Source of the DNA: Acidimicrobiia bacterium
GTDB lineage: Bacteria > Actinomycetota > Acidimicrobiia > IMCC26256 > JAGPDB01
Length of the DNA stretch: 49,286 nucleotides
Assembly: GCA_018057765.1 (NCBI GenBank)
Contig: JAGPDB010000013.1
Span: 1 to 49,286, forward strand
Reading direction: 5' to 3'
Below are positions 16,264 through 25,482 of this stretch, piece after piece. The stretch's first letter is position 1. The number at the start of each line of letters is the position of its first letter. A model generated the notes under the pieces. That model had not been told where the DNA came from, ran no database searches, and saw only the letters and a list, made by a program, of their open reading frames with translations. The translations under genes and the position numbers were made by a program.

Positions 16264-18395
16264 CTTTTAAACAAAAAGTCAATTTCATTTTGCTCCAAGA
16301 ACGACAATAGTTCTTTTTTTAAAATCTCGTTTTGAGATTCTATTAATTGGTCGTCTTTATCATATATCGCTTCTGCTACTTCTCTTGCGAAATCTATATA
16401 TTTAACATCTCTTGGCAAAACGCCTAGCTTTAAATCACCAATCCCCGACTGCGAAGCACCAAGTAGCTGGCCAGCCCCTCTTAATTCTAGATCTATTTCA
16501 GCTAATTCGAAACCATCGTCGACTGTTTCCATAGCATCCAATCTTGCTTCACCTTTATCAGTAAAGTTCGAGGAACATAAAAAACAAAACGATTCACGAC
16601 TACCACGTCCAACACGACCGCGCAGTTGGTGTAGCTGGCTCAAACCAAATCGTTGTGCATCCTCTATAACCATGACACTTGCATTTGCAACATCGACACC
16701 GACCTCAATTACCGTAGTTGAGACCAAAACATCAGTTTTACCACTCACAAATTCAGACATCACTTGAGACTTTTCTGTACCTTTCATTTGACCATGTATA
16801 AGACCAACATTTAAACCTTTAAGTTCACCAACTTTTAAATCTTCAAACTTTTCTATAGCACTAGCCGCCTCAATCTTTGCCGAGACATCAACAAGCGGAC
16901 AGACAACATAAGCTTGAGCACCTTTCTCCACTTCATCACGAACCTTTTTATAAGCCTTATCAACTTTTGCTTGAGTATTTGCCCAATTGGTTTTAATCTT
17001 TTTGCGACCTTTTGGCATCTCTTTTATTACAGTATTTTTTAAATCGCCAAAAAATAACATTGCAGCAGTACGTGGTATTGGTGTAGCACTCATCACCAAA
17101 AGATGAGGTGCAATTTCACTTTTAGAAATTAATTTAGATCTTTGATCAACACCAAAACGATGTTGCTCGTCTACAACAACTAACCCTAACTTTTTATATT
17201 TATAATCTTGATATAAAAGTGCATGAGTACCAATAATGATATCTAACTCACCATCTTCAATTAGTTTTTCTATACGTGCACGATCTTTAACGCCAACATT
17301 GGTACTCAAGATTTCTATATTAGGACTACGAGTTGAAAACAAGTTCGAATCATCAACTATAGAGATCGTAGAAAAGGCTTGTTTAGCATTCTCAAAATGT
17401 TGTTTAGCTAGAACTTCAGTAGGTGCCATAATAATAACTTGTGATTTATTAGAAAGTGCACGTGCACTAGCAGCAAATGCAACAGCTGTTTTACCAGAAC
17501 CAACGTCTCCTTGAAGTAACCGGTGCATCGGGTGATCTTTCTTCATATCTTCATCAATTTCTCTAATTGCTTTTTGTTGATCACCAGTTAATTCAAATGG
17601 AAGAGCACTAATAAATTCTTTTTCCATGGAATCATCTTCTAGTGCAAATGCAGAAATTTTTGTTTCAACATGACGATACTTACCAACCAAAACCATTTGT
17701 AACATAAAAAATTCGTCGAAACGTAAACGCCGAGCACCTTGGCGTGCTTCATCCTGTGTTGCCGGTGCATGGATAAACCTAAAGGCTTTTGCACGCGTAA
17801 CGAGTTTTAGCTTTTTTAAAGTATCAGAATCAAGCACTTCAAAAAGTTCATCAGAATATTTCAAAATCTTTTCTATAGATCTTCGTACCATCCATGTCGA
17901 CAATTCCGCTTTACCAGAAGCCGGATATATAGGGATAATCCCGCTAGTTTTGTCACCTTCATCAAAAGCACCATCTTTAATAATGTCAACTACAGGGTTA
18001 ACAATTTGTAATTGACCACGAAAATCATCAACTTTTCCAAAAAAGGCACCTTGGGTTCCAACATTTAATTGTTTGACCCTCCAAGGTTGATTAAAGAATG
18101 TAATTTTAAGACGTGCTTCCCCATCAAAAATTACACCCTCGACCATCACCTTACGATTTTTTGTATATCGTGAAGAAATTTTTTCGACAACACCATAAAC
18201 TGTTGTTTCTTCGCCAGGTATACAAGCAGCTATAGAAACCTGATTAGTTCGATCTAAATATTTACGTGGGTAATGGCCCAACAAATCTTGAACAGAATAA
18301 ATGCCAATCAATGCACATTTTCCAACGAATGCGACACTCAAGCCCTTAATTTTTTCGAGTTTTAGCTCGCTTAAGTCCTTAATAGAATATGTCAC
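16260..18395 (-). CDS. recG: ATP-dependent DNA helicase RecG
   Basis: RecG remodels stalled replication forks and branch-migrates Holliday junctions. The 711-aa protein has the wedge/OB domain (about 10-190, with SVQDLLGHYPRKYLDRT), the SF2 helicase motif I GDVGSGKTA (near 296), DEQHRFG (near 408), SATPIPRTA, and motif VI LHQLRGRVGRGSRESFC, then the RecG C-terminal domain (DLELRGAGQLLGASQSG). The GTG start is the earliest possible, because an in-frame TAG lies four codons upstream; the -10-like TAGCCT sits 6 nt before it, and there is no Shine-Dalgarno. Only 17 bp separate this start from that of the divergent gene. Confidence 0.97.
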   Translation of the reverse strand: MTYSIKDLSELKLEKIKGLSVAFVGKCALIGIYSVQDLLGHYPRKYLDRTNQVSIAACIPGEETTVYGVVEKISSRYTKNRKVMVEGVIFDGEARLKITFFNQPWRVKQLNVGTQGAFFGKVDDFRGQLQIVNPVVDIIKDGAFDEGDKTSGIIPIYPASGKAELSTWMVRRSIEKILKYSDELFEVLDSDTLKKLKLVTRAKAFRFIHAPATQDEARQGARRLRFDEFFMLQMVLVGKYRHVETKISAFALEDDSMEKEFISALPFELTGDQQKAIREIDEDMKKDHPMHRLLQGDVGSGKTAVAFAASARALSNKSQVIIMAPTEVLAKQHFENAKQAFSTISIVDDSNLFSTRSPNIEILSTNVGVKDRARIEKLIEDGELDIIIGTHALLYQDYKYKKLGLVVVDEQHRFGVDQRSKLISKSEIAPHLLVMSATPIPRTAAMLFFGDLKNTVIKEMPKGRKKIKTNWANTQAKVDKAYKKVRDEVEKGAQAYVVCPLVDVSAKIEAASAIEKFEDLKVGELKGLNVGLIHGQMKGTEKSQVMSEFVSGKTDVLVSTTVIEVGVDVANASVMVIEDAQRFGLSQLHQLRGRVGRGSRESFCFLCSSNFTDKGEARLDAMETVDDGFELAEIDLELRGAGQLLGASQSGIGDLKLGVLPRDVKYIDFAREVAEAIYDKDDQLIESQNEILKKELLSFLEQNEIDFLFKS

Positions 18396-18400
18396 CCTAC

Positions 18401-18407
18401 TAGGCTA
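18401..18407. promoter_or_regulatory. Shared divergent -10 element for recG and the cold-shock-like gene
   Basis: The sequence TAGGCTA gives TAGGCT (18401-18406) on plus, 6 nt before ATG 18413, and TAGCCT (18402-18407) on minus, 6 nt before the GTG at 18395. Both reading frames have an in-frame TAG in this same element, so neither gene can start further upstream. No clear -35 is visible on either side. Confidence 0.5.
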
Positions 18408-18412
18408 ATACT

Positions 18413-18673
18413 ATGCAAGGTGTAATTCTATCTTTTGATCCAAAAACAAATACAGGTTTAATAATGCGAGATACAGTTGATAGAACTGTATACCAAATGG
18501 CACCTAATGCATTAAACGAGTCATTGTTCACGACTTTGCGCCAAGGCCAAAGAGTAAATTTTGATATTTTAGAAAATAAATCAGAAAATGAAGATTCAGA
18601 TAGCAATCAGTTCGCTACTAATGTTCGTCTTGGTTCTGAAATAGACATGGGGATTTCAACCGCACGAGTTTAG
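18413..18673 (+). CDS. Cold-shock-like OB-fold protein
   Basis: The 86-aa protein MQGVILSFDPKTNTGLIMRD aligns by eye with the cold-shock domain: GVILSFDPKTNTGLI where the family has GxVKWFNxxKGFGFI, then a segment matching the DVFVH strand (TVYQMAP), and LRQGQRVNFDI where the family has L.eGQ.V.F.v. The RNP aromatic residues are not conserved (Phe of the RNP1 motif replaced by Leu/Ile), so it may bind nucleic acid weakly or something else. The C-terminal 30 residues are acidic and probably flexible. It is divergent from recG, 17 bp away, and 57 bp before pckG. Confidence 0.6.
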   Translation: MQGVILSFDPKTNTGLIMRDTVDRTVYQMAPNALNESLFTTLRQGQRVNFDILENKSENEDSDSNQFATNVRLGSEIDMGISTARV

Positions 18674-18730
18674 AAATGGCCTTGACTACAAACAATTAAT
18701 AAAATCGATTGAAAAAATTAAGGAATAAAA

Positions 18731-20578
18731 ATGACACAAACAACTCAAGTTTCTACAAACAATGTGCCTACAAACAATCAACATTTGATTGATTGGGTGG
18801 GAAATATTGCAAATTTAACTAAGCCAGACAATATTCATTGGTGTGATGGTTCAGAACAAGAACGAGAAATGTTGATTAACGTTTTATTAGAAAATAAGAC
18901 AGTTGTAAAATTAAATCAAGATTTACGTCCAGATAGTTATTTAGCATTTTCTGACCCTAGCGATGTTGCGCGTGTTGAAGATCGTACGTTTATTTGTTCG
19001 AAAAAAGAAATTGATGCAGGTCCTACAAATAATTGGATGGATCCAGAAAAAATGCAGAATATACTGCTAGAAAAATTTGATGGCTCAATGGCTGGTCGAA
19101 CAATGTATGTGGTGCCTTTCTCCATGGGTCCACTTGGTTCAAAACTAAGTTATATTGGAGTTGAACTTACAGATTCACCATATGTTGCACTTTCCATGCG
19201 CACTATGACTCGAATGGGTAAAGGTGCACTTGATGTTCTAGGTAATTCGAAAGACTATGTTCCATGCGTGCATAGTGTTGGCATGCCTCTTCGTGATTCT
19301 GATGGAAAAATCCAACAAGATGTTCCTTGGCCATGCAATGACGATAAATATATAACTCATTTTCCAGAAGATCGAGAGATTTGGTCATATGGTTCTGGTT
19401 ATGGAGGAAATGCATTATTAGGTAAAAAATGTTTTGCACTTCGTATTGCTTCTGTCTTAGCCCGTGATGAAGGATGGTTTGCTGAGCATATGTTAATCAT
19501 CAAAGCAACATCACCTGAAAATGAAGTTAAATATATTGCAGCAGCATTTCCATCTGCTTGTGGAAAAACGAATCTAGCCATGGTTATACCCACACTTCCT
19601 GGTTGGAAAATCGAAATGATAGGCGATGATATTGCATGGATGAAAATTGGCGACGATGGATCTTTGCGTGCCATAAATCCGGAATACGGAATCTTTGGTG
19701 TTGCTCCTGGTACATCAACAAAAACTAATGCAAGCGCTGTAGAAACTGTGTCACATAATACTATTTTTACAAATGTTGCTTTAACAAAAGATGGCGATGT
19801 TTGGTGGGAAGGACTTACCAAGGAAGTCCCTCAAGGTTTGACAAATTGGAAAGGTCAACCTTATGACCCGGCTTCAGGCGAACCTGCAGCACATCCAAAT
19901 TCACGTTTTGCGTCTCCCGCTGGTCAATGCCCTACTATTGCAAAAGAATGGGAAGATCCTAAAGGTGTGCCAATAAGTGCAATTCTTTTTGGTGGGCGTC
20001 GCGCAACATCAGTGCCTCTTGTTTATAAATCCTATGATTGGAATCATGGCGTATTCATTGCATCGGCAATTGCATCTGAAAAAACTGCTGCAGCTGAAGG
20101 CACAGTGGGTGAAATTCGTCGTGATCCTTTTGCGATGCTTCCATTTTGTGGTTACAACATGGGTGATTATTTTAATCATTGGATAAAAATGGGTAAGAAA
20201 ATTGCTCCAGACAAATTGCCTGCTATTTTTGGTGTTAACTGGTTTCGTAAAACTGATGAAGGTGACTTTTTATGGCCAGGATTCTCTGACAATGTACGAG
20301 TCATATCTTGGATCTTTGATGTTTTAGAAGGACGAACCGAAGGTATAAAAACACCTGTAGGAATTATTCCTGATCCCAAAGAGTTAAATCAAGATAATTC
20401 AATGAACCCTGATTTTGTTTGGCGTTCTTTAGCCGTACGTAAATCACAATGGGTTCCAGAGTGTGAATCTATTGCAAGTCACTTTGAAACTTTTGGTGAG
20501 CATTTGCCAGAGGAGCTAAAAGACGAACTTAGCGATTTAACAAAACGAGTAAATGCTATGGATGTCGAAGTTATTTAG
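18731..20578 (+). CDS. pckG: Phosphoenolpyruvate carboxykinase (GTP)
   Basis: PckG interconverts oxaloacetate plus GTP with PEP plus CO2 plus GDP at the gluconeogenesis/anaplerosis node. The 615-aa length matches GTP-type enzymes (about 600-620) and not the ATP type. The kinase-1a loop [14 protein letters not shown] (about 270-283) contains the hyper-reactive Cys and the P-loop; WWEGL, PHPNSRF-type ([16 protein letters not shown]) and the C-terminal VNWFRK segments are family-typical. AAGGAAT before the ATG is a Shine-Dalgarno. It is followed after 106 bp by a stand-alone RAM-domain gene on the same strand. Confidence 0.97.
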   Translation: MTQTTQVSTNNVPTNNQHLIDWVGNIANLTKPDNIHWCDGSEQEREMLINVLLENKTVVKLNQDLRPDSYLAFSDPSDVARVEDRTFICSKKEIDAGPTNNWMDPEKMQNILLEKFDGSMAGRTMYVVPFSMGPLGSKLSYIGVELTDSPYVALSMRTMTRMGKGALDVLGNSKDYVPCVHSVGMPLRDSDGKIQQDVPWPCNDDKYITHFPEDREIWSYGSGYGGNALLGKKCFALRIASVLARDEGWFAEHMLIIKATSPENEVKYIAAAFPSACGKTNLAMVIPTLPGWKIEMIGDDIAWMKIGDDGSLRAINPEYGIFGVAPGTSTKTNASAVETVSHNTIFTNVALTKDGDVWWEGLTKEVPQGLTNWKGQPYDPASGEPAAHPNSRFASPAGQCPTIAKEWEDPKGVPISAILFGGRRATSVPLVYKSYDWNHGVFIASAIASEKTAAAEGTVGEIRRDPFAMLPFCGYNMGDYFNHWIKMGKKIAPDKLPAIFGVNWFRKTDEGDFLWPGFSDNVRVISWIFDVLEGRTEGIKTPVGIIPDPKELNQDNSMNPDFVWRSLAVRKSQWVPECESIASHFETFGEHLPEELKDELSDLTKRVNAMDVEVI

Positions 20579-20671
20579 TTTGAGTTACTCATAGAATAAT
20601 TAAAAAACAAGTATTTCAAGTCATTTTTAAATAAAATACATTGATATCACTCAGGGTATTAATTAAAGTAC

Positions 20672-20677
20672 TATAAT
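20672..20677 (+). promoter_or_regulatory. -10 box for the leaderless RAM-domain gene
   Basis: A perfect TATAAT followed by 7 nt and the ATG at 20685. No Shine-Dalgarno. No good -35 at 17 +/- 2 nt is seen; the remainder of the 106-bp gap after pckG holds no hairpin with a T-run. Confidence 0.5.
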
Positions 20678-20684
20678 TAATTTT

Positions 20685-20921
20685 ATGACAGTAGCAGCTT
20701 ATATTCTTATACAAGCCGAAGTTGGTTCTTCTTCTGATGTTGCTCAAGCAGCAAAAGATGTTAACGGAGTAGTTGCAGTTGATGCAATCACTGGACCTTA
20801 TGATGTACTGGTTAAAGTGGAATCCAACAATATGGATGAACTGGGAAAAAAAATAGTAAGCGACATCCAAAAAATCCCTGGGATCACAAGAACATTAACT
20901 TGTCCTGTAGTTAATATCTAA
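20685..20921 (+). CDS. Stand-alone Lrp/AsnC ligand-binding (RAM) domain protein
   Basis: The 78-aa protein is a single RAM/ACT-like domain without the usual helix-turn-helix: AYILIQAEVGSSSDVAQAA, GVVAVDAITGPYDVLVKVE with the conserved GxYD, and IPGITRTLTCPVV at the end. Stand-alone RAM proteins bind small molecules, often amino acids, and can pair with Lrp-type regulators or act as sensors. It is convergent with ilvA (9 bp between stops), so a link to branched-chain amino acid metabolism is possible but unproven. The transcript is probably leaderless. Confidence 0.85.
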   Translation: MTVAAYILIQAEVGSSSDVAQAAKDVNGVVAVDAITGPYDVLVKVESNNMDELGKKIVSDIQKIPGITRTLTCPVVNI

Positions 20922-20930
20922 CATCGGGTT

Positions 20931-22439
20931 TTATAAAAAGGTTTTTACTGCCTTCGAACTTACTTCCTTATAATCATATTCTGTTGTATCTAATATAGCT
21001 TCGAGTTCAGATCTATTCTTTGCTTCAAATCCCATTAATACTTGGCCAGTATCTCCGCCTTGTCCTCGATAATGAAAAAGCGAAATATTAAATTTATTAC
21101 CAATAGCGTCAAGAAACTCAGAAAGTGCGCCGGGACGTTCAGGAAAGTCGAATGAATAAATTTTTTCATCTTTAGTTATTTCTGATTTACCACCAATCAT
21201 AAAGCGCACATGTTCTTTAGAATATTCATCTCCCGATAGATCACTATAACTAAATCCATATTTTTCTAATCGTGTTTTAATAAGTTCTCTATTTTTTGGT
21301 GTCGAGGTTATAAGGCCAATGAAGATATTTGCATTTTCTCTATCGGTCAATCTATATGAAAATTCTGAAATAGAAAAGCCATGTATGACCTTTTTATATA
21401 ACGTTTTCAAAGCACCTGGCGTTTCAGGAATCTCGATAGCAAATAGAGATTCTACTTTTTCGCCGATCAATGTTCTTTCAGCGATGAATTGTAGTCTTTC
21501 AAAAGAAAGGTTTGCGCCTGAATTGATACAAACAACATTTAAATGTTTCTTTGAGTCTGGTTCTAAGAATTTCTTTTTTGAAAAATATTTAACAGCACCA
21601 GCTACAGCTAATGCTCCGGCAGGTTCACAAATATTTCTTGTTTCCTCAAAAATTGATTTTATTGCTGCACAAATCTTATCGTTGTTAACCTTAATTATTT
21701 CATCTACATGTTCTTTAACGATTCTAAATGTGTGTTCCCCTACTTGTTTTACAGCAACTCCATCTGCGAATATACCAACGTGTTCTAAAAGTAGTCGTTC
21801 ATTAGCTTTGATCGATTTACCCATAGCATTTGAATCATCAGGCTCCACACCAATAACTTTAACTTTAGGATTAATTTTTTTTACAACTTGTAATATTCCT
21901 GCTAGTAAACCTCCACCACCAACTGGCACAAAAATATGTGTTACACCTGGTAGCTGGTCAAGAATTTCGTTAGCTATAGTCCCCTGTCCTGCTATAACTT
22001 CTAGATCATCGAATGGGTGTACAAAAGAAGCTCCAGTTTTTTTCATTATTTCTAGCGCTTTAGCATATGAATCTGAATAGCTGTCTCCAAAGAGCACTAC
22101 ATTTGCACCATAGCCACGAACTGCATCAACTTTTATGGATGGAGTGGTTTCTGGCATAACTATTGTCGCCTTGAGCTTTAATTTTTTTGCACTGTAAGCA
22201 ACTCCTTGTGCATGATTTCCTGCACTAGCCGCCAATACACCATTCTTTTTTTCTTCATCGCTTAAAGATACAATCTTATTGTAAGCACCACGAATTTTAA
22301 AAGAATGTACTTCCTGGGTATCTTCTCTTTTTATAAACAAGTTTGTACCTATTTGTTTAGATAATTTTTCTGCTTTGTCTAAAGGACTTATGATAGCAAC
22401 GTCATATACGACATCTAATGGATTAATTGATTTTGGCAT
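20931..22439 (-). CDS. ilvA: Threonine dehydratase, biosynthetic type
   Basis: IlvA deaminates threonine to 2-oxobutyrate, the first step of isoleucine synthesis. The 502-aa protein has the PLP lysine in SFKIRGAYNKI (K48), the PLP phosphate-binding VPVGGGGLLAGI (near 175), and two C-terminal ACT-like regulatory domains (about 330-500, with AIEIPETPGALKTLY and SFDFPERPGALSEFL) that bind isoleucine or valine. The long form is biosynthetic and not the short catabolic TdcB. It lies 15 bp after ridA in the same direction. Confidence 0.96.
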   Translation of the reverse strand: MPKSINPLDVVYDVAIISPLDKAEKLSKQIGTNLFIKREDTQEVHSFKIRGAYNKIVSLSDEEKKNGVLAASAGNHAQGVAYSAKKLKLKATIVMPETTPSIKVDAVRGYGANVVLFGDSYSDSYAKALEIMKKTGASFVHPFDDLEVIAGQGTIANEILDQLPGVTHIFVPVGGGGLLAGILQVVKKINPKVKVIGVEPDDSNAMGKSIKANERLLLEHVGIFADGVAVKQVGEHTFRIVKEHVDEIIKVNNDKICAAIKSIFEETRNICEPAGALAVAGAVKYFSKKKFLEPDSKKHLNVVCINSGANLSFERLQFIAERTLIGEKVESLFAIEIPETPGALKTLYKKVIHGFSISEFSYRLTDRENANIFIGLITSTPKNRELIKTRLEKYGFSYSDLSGDEYSKEHVRFMIGGKSEITKDEKIYSFDFPERPGALSEFLDAIGNKFNISLFHYRGQGGDTGQVLMGFEAKNRSELEAILDTTEYDYKEVSSKAVKTFL

Positions 22440-22454
22440 TATATTCTTTTCGTT

Positions 22455-22826
22455 TTATATTGTAGCGATTGCTTCTATTTCAACGACAAGATCAATATCG
22501 CCCAATCTTGGCAATTCTTTGACAGCTATACAAGTCCTAGCTGGATAAGGCTCGTTTAGATAACTAGCATAAATTTCATTCATAGCGGCGTAATTACTCA
22601 TATCGGTTAGATAAACGACGAATTTTACAACTTTAGCCAAAGAGGACCCATTGTTTTTTAAATGAAAATCTAAATTCTCCATACACTTTTTCGTTTGAGC
22701 TTCTATACCATTTTCGATAATAAGTGTTTCGGGATCTCTACCAACTTGTCCAGCTGTAAATAATAATTCACCTACTTTTCTAATAGGACTATATGGTAAT
22801 GCTTTAGGTTTTGTTTGTTCTGACAT
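22455..22826 (-). CDS. ridA: RidA family enamine/imine deaminase
   Basis: RidA hydrolyses the reactive 2-aminocrotonate/iminobutyrate released by IlvA. The 123-aa protein has the family's N-terminal region YSPIRKVGELLFTAGQVGRD, the catalytic Arg in YPARTCIAVKELPRLGDID and the terminal VEIEAIA with the conserved Glu. A good Shine-Dalgarno (AGAGGA) precedes the ATG. Placement directly upstream of ilvA (15 bp) is a metabolically logical operon. Confidence 0.95.
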   Translation of the reverse strand: MSEQTKPKALPYSPIRKVGELLFTAGQVGRDPETLIIENGIEAQTKKCMENLDFHLKNNGSSLAKVVKFVVYLTDMSNYAAMNEIYASYLNEPYPARTCIAVKELPRLGDIDLVVEIEAIATI

Positions 22827-22903
22827 ATTTCCTCTTTCTAGCGTCTTTGATATTATAACTTACGAAAAAACGTTGGTTAAAACATACAAGACAAAATACA
22901 TTT

Positions 22904-24004
22904 TTATTGAAGTTTTCCAGATATCGTTCCTGCTACACGTAAAGCAGAACCGTCTTCTGAATTTAACCATTGGTATGGTCGAACAGGTTGTTGCTCCGCT
23001 TCTTTAATTAGGTCTAATAATATCTCTGATCTATCGTAACCCTTTTCTTTCCAAAGGTATAAACCAAAAGCACCAGGAATAGGATTAATTTCAATTAATC
23101 GAATATCGTCTTTCCCGTCCCAGAAAAAATCTAAACGCGGTATCCCCGTAATAGGGTACCCTCTAGCTAATTTCTTCGAAAATTCTTCAATCCTTTGAGT
23201 TATTTCATTAGGAAGTTGTGCAGGGAGCTCGCACGGAGCAAAATCCATACCACCTCCACCTTGAAGATATTTTGTTTTATAATCATATATCTTTCCTTCT
23301 TCATTTAAAGGACGTGATATTGGCGTAACTTCTAGATCGGGATAAGTTCGAACAGATATAGTTAGATCAATCCAACCCGTCAAGAATGGTTGTATCACCA
23401 TTCCAGCACGATTAGTCCCATTATTATATATAGCCTTTGCAGTTACAATATCTTCAACGCCGCTTTCAACACCGACAGATGAACCACCATAACGTGGTTT
23501 TACAATCCATGGAGCATTAAATGGTATATCTCGATCATATTGATTGAGCTCAATAGTTTCAATCCCAGGAATACCGAAAGCTTCACCAACTTTTGATGTT
23601 GCTAATTTATCCATCAGCACATTACTGACTTCATGACGCGGACCAGTTACTTTAATACCACAAATTTGCAGCATCGCACTTAAGGTACCCGCTTCGCCAG
23701 GGCCGCCATGGGTACAATTAAGCACAACATCAATATCTATTTTTTTCGATTTTAATTTTTTCCGCTCGACGAAACCTTCAGGGATTATAAAATCCAATGG
23801 GATAGATGTAGGTATTTCTGTTTTTAAAAATTCTTGTGCTTCAAGCTTAGGGTTTACACTTAGCCAAGTGCCTTGCTTCGTCCAATAGATAGACGTAATT
23901 TCATTTCCAGCATCTTGCAGTATTCTCCCCGCTTGGAGACCAGTTAATATAGAAATTTCATGTTCAGGTGAAGGTCCACCGAATATTAATGCAATATTTG
24001 TCAT
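22904..24004 (-). CDS. D-alanine-D-alanine ligase-like ATP-grasp protein
   Basis: The 366-aa protein has the Ddl-type N-terminal GGPSPEHEISILTG with the conserved Glu, the ATP-grasp WIVKPRYGGSSVGVESG, the KY loop IYDYKTKYLQG and a C-terminal IEINPIPG. Differences from housekeeping Ddl are notable: the LHGxxGEDGxxQ motif is CTHGGPGEAGTLSAM, and the NxxPGMTxxS terminus is NPIPGAFGLYLWKE, which lacks the serine that positions the second D-Ala. It may therefore be a true but divergent Ddl or a ligase for another substrate. It follows the membrane MurF-like gene by 59 bp; its own TAGAAT box lies 6 nt before the ATG (24011-24016). Confidence 0.75.
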   Translation of the reverse strand: MTNIALIFGGPSPEHEISILTGLQAGRILQDAGNEITSIYWTKQGTWLSVNPKLEAQEFLKTEIPTSIPLDFIIPEGFVERKKLKSKKIDIDVVLNCTHGGPGEAGTLSAMLQICGIKVTGPRHEVSNVLMDKLATSKVGEAFGIPGIETIELNQYDRDIPFNAPWIVKPRYGGSSVGVESGVEDIVTAKAIYNNGTNRAGMVIQPFLTGWIDLTISVRTYPDLEVTPISRPLNEEGKIYDYKTKYLQGGGGMDFAPCELPAQLPNEITQRIEEFSKKLARGYPITGIPRLDFFWDGKDDIRLIEINPIPGAFGLYLWKEKGYDRSEILLDLIKEAEQQPVRPYQWLNSEDGSALRVAGTISGKLQ

Positions 24005-24010
24005 TGTAAA

Positions 24011-24016
24011 ATTCTA
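24011..24016 (-). promoter_or_regulatory. Candidate -10 box for the Ddl-like gene
   Basis: Minus strand TAGAAT, 6 nt, ATG of the Ddl-like gene, with no Shine-Dalgarno; a TATAAA lies just upstream. Confidence 0.4.
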
Positions 24017-24063
24017 GTTTATAGTACCCTTATCAACATCAATGTTTAACCATGTTTATAAAA

Positions 24064-25482
24064 TTATGGATAATAAACAGGTAAATCATTCTCGTAAAGT
24101 ACCCCATCGATTTCTTGAAGATTTTTGCGTACCCAGTCAACAGCGATTTGTCTATTCGCAAAAGACTTTACTTTACCATCAACATTTTGAGCCCCATTTA
24201 TTAGCGATGAGCGATTAATAAAGTGTGTAACAATTAATGTTGCTCCACTTTTTGCTATTTCTTTACCTAATTCGTAATTTGATCTATTTTGAGCTTCACC
24301 TAGCTCAACTAACCCAGGTGTTACGACATATCTATTTCCAGATTTCACTTCACTAGATAGTTTTGCAATATTACTTTTTGCGCCCTCCAAATTAGAATTA
24401 AATGTATTATCAATAACGACATATCCTTGCTCTGACTTGCCGACTGTTGCACGATGCTCTGGAGTAGTTAAATTTAATAATTTTTCTTGGAGCTTATCCA
24501 AAGGTATCCCAAGTGCGATAACCGCTCCCAAGGCACAAGCGATATTGCCTTCGTGTAGCCCATTTGTAGTGGGTATTTTCGCTATTTCATTATGGTCCTT
24601 ATCTGAGAATAGAATTTCATTTCCATCTTTAGATACCTCAACCTCTAGTTGAGGTTTACCTTTATATCCACAACGTATGATCTTTTTTTCACCTAAGTTT
24701 TTAGATAGATCATCTAGTCTTTCATCACTTACCCACAACACAACAGTATTTGCAGTTTGAGTGATTTCAGCCTTGGCTTGTAGGATATTTTCTACGGAGC
24801 CTATACGCTCTAAATGAGCATTTCCTATAGCTGTTATAATAGAAATCGAGGGTTTAACCCACTTAACTAGATTGGCTATTTCCCCTTTCTTATACATTCC
24901 CATTTCTGCAATAAAGATCTCGGTACCTTCATCGAGATACTCATTAACAGCTCTAGATATTCCACCTCTATTATTCCAACTTGCTGGTGTCGCTACTACT
25001 TGGCGTTTACCTAACAACAATTCTTTTAAATGATTCTTTGTCGATGTCTTTCCGTATGATCCTGTTATACCAACAACTACTGGAGAGATTTTTTCTAATT
25101 TTGTTTGTGCTCTTTTAACAAATTTATTTGAGAACTTACCTTCAATCGGCCGCATTATTAATGCGGTAAAATCTATTAATAGAAATTGAGTAACTATACA
25201 CAAAGCTATAGAAAATATTGGATTTACTATAAATCCAATAAAAATAACCAATATAGTGTTTAAAGATAGTACAGCTAATGTAAGTCGGATGAATCTATTG
25301 GTAAATTTTGGTCTAAATGATTTTGAAAATATCGGAACAAAATAATAAATATGAATTAACCATCGAACTTTAAATTTTGAACAAGTACCTGCAATATAAT
25401 GTTCTTTCTGCATCAAAGTTAGATATCTATATATGCTAATAATAAGATATGTAAATAAGATTATCCCGAGTGACTCAATCAT
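24064..25482 (-). CDS. Membrane-anchored MurF-like Mur ligase
   Basis: The 472-aa protein has an N-terminal membrane part (hydrophobic segments near 3-22, 66-87 and 88-110), then a Mur-ligase catalytic domain: P-loop GITGSYGKTSTK (138-149), EMGMYKKGEIANLVKWVKPS and AIGNAHLERIGSVENILQAK that match MurF, then HRATVGKSEQG and IDNTFNSNLEGAKSNI, where MurF has DDSYNANPxSM. The glycine-loop has Tyr where MurF usually has Asn. The C-terminus ends LYENDLPVYYP. Soluble MurF attaches D-Ala-D-Ala to the UDP-MurNAc tripeptide; a membrane-anchored version suggests a lipid-linked or membrane-associated substrate, which is inference. Its start overlaps the alpha/beta hydrolase stop by 8 bp, so translation is coupled. 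Confidence 0.75.
   Translation of the reverse strand: MIESLGIILFTYLIISIYRYLTLMQKEHYIAGTCSKFKVRWLIHIYYFVPIFSKSFRPKFTNRFIRLTLAVLSLNTILVIFIGFIVNPIFSIALCIVTQFLLIDFTALIMRPIEGKFSNKFVKRAQTKLEKISPVVVGITGSYGKTSTKNHLKELLLGKRQVVATPASWNNRGGISRAVNEYLDEGTEIFIAEMGMYKKGEIANLVKWVKPSISIITAIGNAHLERIGSVENILQAKAEITQTANTVVLWVSDERLDDLSKNLGEKKIIRCGYKGKPQLEVEVSKDGNEILFSDKDHNEIAKIPTTNGLHEGNIACALGAVIALGIPLDKLQEKLLNLTTPEHRATVGKSEQGYVVIDNTFNSNLEGAKSNIAKLSSEVKSGNRYVVTPGLVELGEAQNRSNYELGKEIAKSGATLIVTHFINRSSLINGAQNVDGKVKSFANRQIAVDWVRKNLQEIDGVLYENDLPVYYP

Noticed and set aside
25150-25166. Stem CCGCATT/AATGCGG as a terminator
   Set aside because: It lies well inside the coding region of the MurF-like gene and has no T-run; likely coincidental.
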